From Bryopsis sp. KO-2023 (Eukaryota; Chlorophyta; Ulvophyceae; Bryopsidales; Bryopsidaceae), in NCBI GenBank assembly GCA_030272585.1, contig BSYQ01000014.1, positions 186,001 to 250,000 of the forward strand: a stretch of 64,000 nucleotides of DNA. The letters run 5' to 3'. Made by a program: the position numbers and the translations under genes. This document shows positions 55,310 to 64,000 of this stretch, piece after piece (position 1 is the stretch's first letter; every line of letters begins with the position of its first letter). The notes under the pieces are model-generated. The model saw nothing but the letters and a program-made list of their open reading frames with translations, was not told the DNA's origin and did no database searches.

Positions 55310-55608
55310 ATGAGGCGTGGGGTGGGGTGGGAGTAAGATGCTGAGAGAATTTGCCATGTCATATCAGTCTGTCATGGGGGGTTTGAGAGTTTTTGGGTGC
55401 TTAGGTCCTCTATGTCTGACATGGCAACATAGACTCCATAAAAGATTCAAATAGGACTAGAATAATGGGAATGGGAGTGGGGGGGAAAGAGAGAGTAGGG
55501 GGCTGCTTACATAGAGGTTTTTGTGGGATGTGAAAAATAATACATAATTTTTTTTTTTCCTTTGAATTTTTTTTCTTTCAATGTTCAAGGAAAATGATAT
55601 GCGTTACC

Positions 55609-55641
<33 letters not shown>

Positions 55642-55990
55642 AGCAAGAATTTTTAATTCTTAATTGGAAAAACACGATTGTCGATAATTTTATGCATAAA
55701 TTTTCACAGAGAGAGAGAGGATGGGAGTGGTGGTGTTTTGATTGCTGCTTTCCTTTTCTTTTTATATTTTTCTTTTCTTTTCTGTTGTTTTTTTTTGAAA
55801 CCTTTTTTGACTGTTTTTGTTTGGGGGGATGACTGATGAGGGTGTATCAATAAGTTTTCTACAGTGCATTTTTATTGATAAAAAAAAAAAATTGAACGGG
55901 GAAGGGTTCATTGAGGGAATTTTTGTAACGAATGCACTTGGGTCGACGAGCAGTCTCAATTAAATTTGGTGTGTCATATCTAATGCATGT
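55310..55990. other. ENGase 3' flank, no gene seen
   Basis: Contains the likely 3' UTR and a 30-base A-run (55610-55639). No open frame of interest. Confidence 0.55.
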
Positions 55991-56125
55991 TGAATTCACA
56001 ATCTAAGAATGTAAAAAGTACGACCCCTGTTCCAACCAAAGTCCCTTCAAATACCACAACCCGGAGTTATTACTGTACAAACTGCACAACATCTGAATTA
56101 GCCATTTCCACAAGCACTATTTGTT
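55991..56125. repeat. Partial copy of the 56719-56941 inverted-repeat element
   Basis: From GAATTCACA through GTACGACCCCTGTTCCAACC and on to CTGTACAAAC...TGAATTAGCC, this matches the reverse complement of about 56830-56950. It is therefore an inverted partner ~850 bp away. Confidence 0.75.
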
Positions 56126-56718
56126 TGGGTCGACTTGTTCATTTACTCAGATAATAAATTAACAAGGGGTCAAAAGCATAAGTTGCTTGTCGATGAATTT
56201 CATGTAGGTCTTTCATTATTTCGTGGGAAAAAGGCAGAATAGTCCCCTCTGTTTTGAAATAATTTCAATGAAATACCCCCTTTCGAAGAATTCCTCTCTT
56301 GAAATTCTATTTGGGTTGCTGGAGTTTAAATTTTCACCGAGATTCTCCGATCAGCATCAATTTTATAAGGAATTCTCTTTAAAAAACTGCAAAGCTGCTC
56401 ATGGGTAAGACCTTATTGAACAGTAACATTTGATTAGTCCTATTTGCCCCAAGTTGGGATATGAACCTGCCTGCATGATCCAGCCAGACAGCTAATTTGA
56501 TGCCGCCAGACGGAAGAGTCATGGCTTGCAAATGCAGGGAAATTCATTCGACTCCATTTGGATACATATATTTATTTTTTTATTATTTATTTTCTGAAAT
56601 GTGGTGTCCACAACCAATGATTACTGTTATTGATTGTCCGATCGAGTAAGATATCGTTCTTCGACTCTCCACAAACAAGCAGACGTTACAGTACAGGTTG
56701 GATCTGCTGAATCAACAT

Positions 56719-56941
56719 ACATTTTTACAGTAAAAAGTACGACCCCTGTCCAAACTCCCTTCAAATCCCACAAGCCATAATAAATTCCATAGATCTCTAT
56801 TGTGTTGTGATTCGTGATTGCTTCTCTGTTATGTGGAAAGGGCTAATTCAGTTGGGTAGTTTGTACAGTTAGAACTCTTGGTTGTGGTATTTGAAGGGAC
56901 TTTGGTTGGAACAGGGGTCGTATTTTTTACTGTAAAAATGT
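56719..56941. mobile_element. MITE-like fold-back element (223 bp)
   Basis: Both ends carry ACATTTTTACAGTAAAAA followed by (G/A)TACGACCCCTGT, in inverted orientation, with arms of about 60 bases and an unrelated centre. No coding capacity. Target duplication is not clear. A superfamily cannot be assigned from the ends alone. Confidence 0.65.
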
Positions 56942-57052
56942 GAATTCAGTTAAACAGTTATCGTTTTCCTTCCCGAGGTAACATTCACTCACGTTTTGGC
57001 TTTACTTGGAACCCTCTGGTCTATTGTTCTAAACAACAGACCAAGGTCTCGA

Positions 57053-57292
57053 TCAGCGATCAGACAATGCAATGAAGTCATGGGGTTTAGGGGGTGTTGA
57101 AGCTACGAAGTTGTCAGTTGCAATCGGATTCAGTTGTTCTGTGTATCGGGTTTGTAGTGAAGTACAACGTGGGAGCATGATAAAAAAAAGGAGGCCGAGT
57201 TGGTTTTGTCCCTTAGTGGATTGCAAATTCTTCTTTCGACATAGTTCAAACAAGCCATTTTCAACAGGGGGATCATTATATAATTTAGCCAA
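57053..57292 (-). pseudogene. Small open frame between repeat elements, possible transposon gene fragment
   Basis: A 79-codon minus-strand frame with protein-like composition (VENGLFELCRKKNLQSTKG). It lies among inverted-repeat elements and has no clear start context or neighbours. No family was recognised. It may be a fragment of a transposon-encoded protein or chance. Confidence 0.25.
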
Positions 57293-57832
57293 ACTCCAAT
57301 CTTGAAAAATTAATTCTCAGTGCTCCGTCCAGCAAGAGGGACCAACATAAAATCGGCATTTTTTGTTCGATGTACAAATATACAATATATAATACACAGG
57401 TTTTGCCAATTTAATGCTTACATGAGATCAAAATCGGAAAAAATATTGTGGAATGGAGTAATTCAGGTGGGTAGTTGCTAGCAGTTTAGTGTACAGTCAG
57501 CAGTCTCTGGGTTGTGGTCTTTGAAGTGTTGTCAACCTGAATCCTTTTCCAAATTTTATGGCCAATTTCGATTTCGGCCGTAGTGTAGGCGCCTGGTGCC
57601 TCTTTCTCGAGATTGAAGTGAGGTGGTTGCCGGTTGGTTGTTGTATCTCCGGTTTTCGTATACTGTAATACGCAAATCTTTCACATTGCTTTAGGATCGC
57701 TCGTCTTTTTTTCGCCTACCTTATTTTCGTGCTTTGGTCCGTGTTGATGGTGTTCCTTGGTTGAGACTCAGTCGGGGACAGTTCGACCCGACTTCTTACG
57801 AAAGTCTAGGAAACACGCATTGAACCAATCGT

Positions 57833-57948
57833 TTTTACACGAAGAGTTATCCAAAACACCACACTCTTTCCTTATATTTTCCCACAGTTTCTGTCACGTA
57901 GGCGAAACGCCATATGCGATCCACTAATCCGATCGCGCACAATCAACA
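57833..57948 (+). repeat. 116-bp direct repeat, copy 1
   Basis: Identical by eye to 58710-58825, running from TTTTACACGAAGAG to AATCAACA. The two copies bracket about 760 bp. Confidence 0.9.
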
Positions 57949-58709
57949 TGGGCCCACCCACCTGGAACTGTAGAACTCCGAAAGAAAGAAAAAAACCTGA
58001 AAGCCCCGAAAGGAAAAAAAATAATCGAAATTCAAAAAAACCTCCCAACGCTCACGGTTCCCCTATGTGATAACTTCAGAAAAAACCAAAAAGGTCGCAA
58101 AACACAAGGATGGACCATTCCAAAAACAAAGACCCCATAAATCCATGCATGGAAAAAATAAGCCCACATTGTACCGCATCATAATTTCACTCCACTCTCG
58201 ACCCCAAACCTGACTTTTTTGTCCTGCGTCGCTCAGGCCACGACTACGTTGATACGTCGATTCCAGGTCGTCAAAAAAACATCTCTGTCGGTCAGTTTTC
58301 AAACTCCCAACGCCCACCCGCCCAGTCGCATCACTCTTGACGTCCCACGCTCTTCTCTGGCGGGGACTGTGATATCTGGTCGACTCTTGGTGTCAGGTGT
58401 CGTTTCAGTGGTAAAAAACTGCCGATGTGACGCGCGCGCGCTCACGTCCATTGTTACTCCAGGTCTTACTGCTTCCGTCCTCAGCCGAGCGACTCTCGTC
58501 TCGTCAAATTGAACGAGGGACTCCCATACGTCCCATCAAGTACCGTTCAAAAGCAAACGACGTGACACTCGCACAGCGCACTTCAAGCGCAAAGGCTCGA
58601 CTTGGACTCGCTCCTGGGGTTGTTGTCGACATGTTGCTCACGCTCGTCACAGGGACGATCGCCCAGGAAGCGTCACTTCGGCTCCGAAACCATGTTGTGA
58701 ACTAAACGC

Positions 58710-58825
58710 TTTTACACGAAGAGTTATCCAAAACACCACACTCTTTCCTTATATTTTCCCACAGTTTCTGTCACGTAGGCGAAACGCCATATGCGATCCA
58801 CTAATCCGATCGCGCACAATCAACA
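58710..58825 (+). repeat. 116-bp direct repeat, copy 2
   Basis: Identical to 57833-57948 and lying just inside the right end of the 57659-58876 element. The pair may record a nested insertion or a partial internal duplication. Confidence 0.9.
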
Positions 58826-58876
58826 GTCCGCGCGCGAAAATAAGGTAGCGCGAAAATATATGCGTATTACAGTATA

Positions 58877-61800
58877 TTCGGGACTCTAGAATTAGTAGGG
58901 GCTTCTCTGTAACACTACGTTCACCCTGTGTTGTCCCTGTTGCATTGTGCTGTCTACAACAGAAGGGATTTTTTTGGAACATTCTTTTTACACACAGAAG
59001 GGAAAACAAGGCCAGTTTTTTGCTATTCTTGTTTCGTTGACCAGAAAGAATGGCTCAAATGACGCATTCTGCTGAGTCAAAGTTTGAACAACTCCCCACT
59101 CACTTCTGCATGTTTTTGAATGGGTGGCAAGCACTGCAAGGCTTTTAGGCTTTTTGACTTCAGACATTATAGAATTGACTTTAGACTCCAGATAAAATAG
59201 AATAGAACAGGAGGTGCAACAAAAAGATATCAAAATGACCCCCCCCCCCCCCCCCTTCATCAAAAAGTGACCCCACAGAAACCAAACCCCATCTCTTATG
59301 ATTTTTCAATTTTTTTTTTCTTAAAAAAAAAACAAAGCACTATTTTCCCCTTTTCCCGACCCCCTTTTCGTCCCACCAAAACAAAAAAAAACAGAAGCCT
59401 TTTTTTTCTTTTCTTTTTTTTTCAACTTTATAGAGCCCTCTACTTCCCCACCCATGCCACCGAAAAGATTTATCAAAAGAAAAAAAAAATATCAACTGAA
59501 ATGCCCCAACGGAAAGCCTGCTGCTAACCTGATCAAAGTGACTGGATATCGATTGGACCTTTTTTCTTTTTTTTTGCCCTTTTCTTGAAGAACCCTAATT
59601 TTTCTTTTCCCCTTTTTACAAGCCCGAGAATACACACACACACACACCTCCACATACAAAACATAAAAAAAACCAAAAATATCTATAGATTTTTAACTTC
59701 CTTTTTTTCTGTTTCTCTTGTCCTTTTTTTTTTATAATATTGGACAAACAAATGCAACTTTTTTTCTTTTTTTTCCCATTTTTTTCGTCTAATCCAAGAG
59801 GGCAATGCACTGTCCCCCCCCCCCCTCCAAAAGAAAGAAAACACCCAAAAATCCCCTGAAAAAAAGCATAACCCCCACTTGTTTTTTTTTTCTTTTTTTC
59901 CTTTTTTCTTTTTTTTTTCTTTTTTCTTCTCCCTCTTCCCCCTGTTTCCTCCATGTCTTTTTTTTCTTTTTTTTCAACTTTTTTTTTTTCAACTTGGTGT
60001 TGGTGCGAAGGGAAATAAAACAACCATATATAGATATATATCCATATATACATAACACATATATAAAAAAAACCAAAAAAAAAGAAAGATAACTTGCACT
60101 CTTGTGGATATGTGAAGGTATTAAAAAAGGAAAACAAAAGAGAAACACCCAAAATTTAAGAGCTAATCGACCTGAAACAAAAAGGGGGTGGAAAGGTCGG
60201 AAAAGGGACCGATTTTTTTCCCCGCATGAACCCATTAATAAACCCTGCAATCCTTTATTGCTTCAACCGGCACCCACTTCCCCCCTCTTTTTCCTTTCTG
60301 TAATGCAAGTAAATCAACAGAAACCCGAATTTCTACTACTACCCATCAATCCAAGGGAAACCACTGATTGTTTTTTTTGTCAAATATGTGTCCCTCCTGA
60401 ATTTTAGCTTTCGTCAAACCCCCCCTCCTTTTCTTTCTTTCTTTTTTTCCCTCCAAAAGCAAAAAACCTTGGATCACTCATTTTTTCACCACAAGCAGAT
60501 TGTACATTTTTTTTCCATTCTCCACATCCCTCCCGTTTGATTTTTGCGCTTTTCCTTTCTCATGTTTTTTTTCTTTCCAAAGAAGCAAAAAAAGAAAAGA
60601 AAATATACTTCATAAGAAAATATAATTTTCCCTCCATATCAGAAGAAAAAGGAACAAAAAAACCCCCTCCAATCCCCCCTCTCCAAATATTGCCCTCTTT
60701 CCCTGGACCTTTTTCGATGCTTTTTTTTATCATCAACTTTGGACCGGCTGCTTTTTTTTTCCTCCCTATTTAACCGATCGGAGAAAAAAAGGGGAGAGAT
60801 GGAGGTGTGCAGTCATGTCAGACGAAGGGGAAAAAGGAAGCAAAGGGGAAAATACATATCCAGCCCAACATATATATACATATATATTTTTTTTTCAGTG
60901 TCTGTGTGCCCTTTACAAAAAATTTTCCGATGCTTGAATCGCGAAAACACCCCCCACAGGAAAGAACCCCGTTCGTAAAATAATATATGAAAAAAAAAGG
61001 AAAAAACACACAAAAAAGAACAGAAACAAAAAGATGCAAAAAAAATAGGAAAGACAAAAAGGCTGCTCTCTGTGTTTATCCACACAAACTTGCTTGTTCA
61101 AAGAAATACATGATCCACTTCTCTGTTCGATACAGTCAATGTTTGTTTTTTTTCCCCCAATATTCCCCACCCCTCCCCCCCTTTTTTTTCCCCTCCCTCC
61201 AAATTGATGCGACAAAACAAAGAGACTACCTTCACAGACACCATGAAAAGAAAAAAAGGAAAAAATGTATATATATGTATGTATATATCTTTTAAAACTG
61301 TCCCCTCCACCCTCACTCCCCCAAAAAAGAAGAAAAAAATATACATTACTTCGGAAACCTCTTTCTTTTTTTTGTCGACTTCCAAGAGTTGTTTTTTTTC
61401 TGCCCTTGAAATTCAGTTTTTGAAAAAAAACCCTCCCTTTTTTTTCCACTTCCCAAGTTGTACCAGTCTCTGTCGTCATCTGAAAGAAAAAAAAAAGTTT
61501 TTTTTTTTTTGGTTTTTTTCTTTTCGCCCTCCTATCTTGGAAGTTGGAAATATCCCAACTTCCAAGAGGTGGAAGGAAAGAACCCCCACCCACCCACCCA
61601 CCCAAAAAAAACCCTACCACACACAAAAAGAAGGAAAAAAAAAGAGGGAAATACAGCAGTGGAAGAGAGGTGAGGCCAGTATTCCAGCCAGTCCAGAAAA
61701 AGAAAGAAAGAAGAAATGAAACAAAACTCAGCGAAGGTTCGAGTTGTCTCTTTTTGGGTTATCTTTACTTTTTTGTATCTTTTTTTTTGCCAAACTTTGG

Positions 61801-63478
61801 GTTGTCCCAACTTCAAATCCCCCCCTCCCAACCCCCCTTCAAAAAAAAACTCTTTTTTACCTAGTAAACATAGGGGAACCAATAAGTAAAAAAAAGCCAA
61901 GCCCCCTTCCCTCCCTCCCAACCCTGGAATATGCATATATCCACGTGATCGTTTTGGCCAAAATTTTGAGAAAAGATGATTCTTTTTTTTCTTCTTTTAA
62001 TCTTCCTCCATCCAACCTAAGGGGCCAAATCGCACCAAAAAGAAAACAATGCAACACATGTTTATATAAAAATGTGGAGAATTCAGCACATATATGACTA
62101 AGGGAAAAAGAAAGAGGATATTGTTCTTGATACCTTCACCACAGCATGTTTTTTTGTGTTTTTTTTCATCTTCTTTTTTTTTTTTCATCTCTCTCTCTCC
62201 TTCCCTCCCTTTCTTTTCCAACAATTTTTTTTCCATTCCATATTTTTCTTTCGAAAGCTGTATGAAAATAATCCTTTTTTTTTTCCTTTTTTTGGGGGGG
62301 GGGGAAGGGCAGGCGGAAAGGAGGCCGAGAAACATGAACAAACAAGGGAATTTTTCCCTCATTTTTTACGTTTCTTTTCTCCAAAAACCGAAGGGGGGTG
62401 GAAAGGCGGGGGAGGGGCGTTATATATACCAAGTGCATTTTTCCCCCTTTCCGAGGACATATCTCCTCAAATGTATGCTCTCTATGCGTGTCCCTCCTTT
62501 TCTTCTCTTTCTTTTTTTTTTAATCTGTGTTCCTCTTTTGGTCCCTCTTGATTTCTCTCTGTGTCTCCTAAAGAAAAAAAAAACACAGGCTATCCCCTTA
62601 ATAAGAACTCCCTCTCCCCCCAACCCCCCCCTTTGTCTCCTGGTAATTCTTTTTCCTTCTCTCTCTACTCGAAATCTGCACATTCAGCCCTTCCTCCATA
62701 GTTTTCCAGCACTCGGCGAAGCTGTTCAAGATGGGGATATATTTTTCTTCTTTTTTCCCTCTTTTTCTTTTCTTTTTTTCGAGGCAAGGGGGATGGTTTT
62801 CTCTCTTTTTTTTGTGTGTATTGGGGGGGGGGGGAGGGGTTCAAACGAACAGCCCAAAAAAACATCACTTCGCATGGATGCAGTTAATTTTTTTTGTATC
62901 TTTTCTTCTTTTTTCCTCCCTGTTTCTCTCTCCCCCCCCCCCTTGAAGAAAAAAAATTGTTCGTATGCACATATATATGCATTGGGCTGTTTTTTCTTTT
63001 TCTTTTGCTTAATCCTCTCTCTTTTTTTTTTCCTTTTCGTCAAGAGACTCACAGGGAATTTTTCTCGTCCCCCATTTCATCTTTTTCATTTCTTTTCTTT
63101 TTTCTCTCTCTCTCTGTGGTTCTTGGCCTTTTCAAAAAGAAAAAACACATTGGCACAACACCCCTCACAAACAAACGACCAGCAAAACCCTCCGAGAAAG
63201 AAAACACACACACTCCCACCAACCAACCAACAAAAAAAAAAGTCCAAATCCAATTCCAGGTCACTTCCCTCCCACCCCTCCCCAATCTTTTTTTTTTTCC
63301 ACCCAAAACCATCCCTCCCTATCAAACCAACCCCAGCACATCGAAAACACACACACACATTTTTCGAAAGCCAGTTTTTTTTCCCCCCTTCCACCCCTCC
63401 TCTCCTTTCTGCATTCAGCAAAAAAGATCATTACAAACCACAACAGAAACACACACACCAATCCACGACGAATATCCA
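58877..63478. other. Homopolymer-rich spacer with C-runs on the plus strand, no gene seen
   Basis: After about 59240 the sequence is dominated by A, T and C runs, with G rare, the mirror image of the first 10 kb. All open frames are low complexity. It lies downstream of the minus-strand gene ending at 63479, so it may be transcribed with it (3' region). Confidence 0.6.
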
Positions 63479-64000
63479 TCAATTCCGTTCGTAAAAGTAC
63501 TCGAAATCGTGGTGGTGCGTGTTTGCCTCTTCGATCCCCCTTCGAGTGAATTTCCGCAACCCGATGCCCCTCGCAAATTTCTTGGCATTCGTCCTCAACT
63601 CCCGAACATGCATCTGCCACGCCTGGTTTTCCCAGTTTTCACCCCCACCCTCCTCATTCCCCTCCTCCGCATTCTGTTGCGACCCCGGTGGCGGACCGCT
63701 ATTCACACCCCCACCCCCACTGCCGCCGCCGCCTCCTCCTTGTCGTTGCGGCGGCTGCGAAGGCGGCAGCTGTTGGTCCACACCTCTCGGGGATTTGGTT
63801 TGAGAGATGTTGTCCAACCACTGGGGTTCGTCCCGCATGTTGTACCATTCGAGCCCGTAGACAGGCAGAGGGACGACCCCACCCTGGTACACCGTGTTGA
63901 TGTTGTTCAGGGCTGGGTGGAAGGTGTGGTAAGTGAGGAACCGGGTGGCCAGCGGAGCGTCCGGGATACGATACAGAGGGTACCTATCGACAAACCCCAG
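63479..64000 (-). CDS. 3' terminal exon of an unidentified minus-strand gene, cut by the window edge
   Basis: The frame is open from the window edge (64000) to a TGA at 63481-63479, 173 codons. The first part is conserved-looking globular sequence rich in aromatic and Pro residues (RYPLYRIPDAPLATRFLTYH, then GVVPLPVYGLEWYNMRDEPQ). A Gln/Pro and poly-Gly linker follows, then an acidic Glu/Gly/Asn stretch and a charged C-terminus (KKFARGIGLRKFTRRGIEEA) ending FEYFYERN. Neither the globular part nor the tail matched a family I can name. GC is much higher than in the adjoining spacer. The gene is transcribed leftwards; upstream exons lie beyond the window. Confidence 0.75.
   Translation of the reverse strand: MGFVDRYPLYRIPDAPLATRFLTYHTFHPALNNINTVYQGGVVPLPVYGLEWYNMRDEPQWLDNISQTKSPRGVDQQLPPSQPPQRQGGGGGGSGGGGVNSGPPPGSQQNAEEGNEEGGGENWENQAWQMHVRELRTNAKKFARGIGLRKFTRRGIEEANTHHHDFEYFYERN

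Larger units (their letters stand above)
57659..58876. mobile_element. 1.2-kb element with 16-bp perfect terminal inverted repeats
   Basis: TATACTGTAATACGCA at 57659-57674 is the exact inverse of 58861-58876. A second inverted pair (CTACCTTATTTTCG near 57716 and its inverse near 58836) lies inside. If the outer TA is the target duplication, the ends are CTGTAATACGCA, as in TA-inserting Tc1/mariner-type elements; this is inference. No complete transposase frame is present. Two 116-bp direct repeats lie inside. Confidence 0.65.

Noticed and set aside
56440..56500. tRNA-like 3' half on the minus strand (GGTTCATATCC)
   Set aside because: T-stem bases do not pair and no acceptor or anticodon arm could be drawn.
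62094..63494. 466-codon plus-strand open frame
   Set aside because: Composed of Phe, Ser, Pro and Lys runs from homopolymers, with no domain. It lies in C/T-rich spacer.

Overview
The window looks like nuclear DNA of an intron-rich eukaryote, most likely a unicellular alga or other protist. Genes are split by GT-AG introns with pyrimidine-rich 3' ends. Introns and spacers are packed with homopolymer runs. The genes include a three-repeat AP2-like protein, a Pumilio protein, a GH85 endo-beta-N-acetylglucosaminidase, a possible eight-cysteine secreted protein and a tyrosine-recombinase retrotransposon. The AP2 repeats and the eight-cysteine pattern hint at a plastid-bearing lineage, but I cannot name a taxon. 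Spliced models were built by hand from reading frame, splice motifs and intron phase; every exon join in the named models keeps frame.

Layout. 1-6.5 kb holds the 5' end of a minus-strand gene, the last exon of a plus-strand gene ending in a hydrophobic tail, and a three-exon gene for a 157-aa tail-anchored-like protein (5247-6515). 6.5-11 kb is homopolymer-rich spacer. 11-16 kb holds a weak four-exon gene model with a decayed Gypsy-type integrase fragment in an intron. 16.25-17.7 kb encodes a 245-aa secreted protein with an eight-cysteine pattern.

17.76-31.08 kb is a tandem segmental duplication. Each unit carries the same unknown gene. Unit 1 has an in-frame stop and a frameshift. Unit 2 is intact but was hit by a 377-bp hAT-like element and by a complete 4.83-kb tyrosine-recombinase retrotransposon with split direct repeats. 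Unit 1 preserves both empty target sites.

31.8-38.7 kb carries two tandem paralogues for single-pass membrane proteins: signal peptide, acidic Ser/Pro/Phe-rich ectodomain with 30-nt repeats, one membrane segment and divergent cytoplasmic tails. 39.9-42.3 kb is the AP2-like gene. 42.8-43.8 kb is a secreted Cys-rich protein. 45.5-47.8 kb is a Pumilio protein with the complete canonical RNA-recognition code. 48.7-55.3 kb is an 11-exon ENGase with an unusual N-terminal membrane anchor. 55.3-58.9 kb contains inverted-repeat elements. 59-63.5 kb is homopolymer-rich. The window ends in the last exon of a minus-strand gene.

The genes do not form an obvious pathway. Several products enter the secretory pathway or reach membranes, and ENGase acts on N-glycans. 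The main genomic theme is recent local rearrangement: tandem duplication, nested insertions and microsatellite-like growth inside coding sequence.
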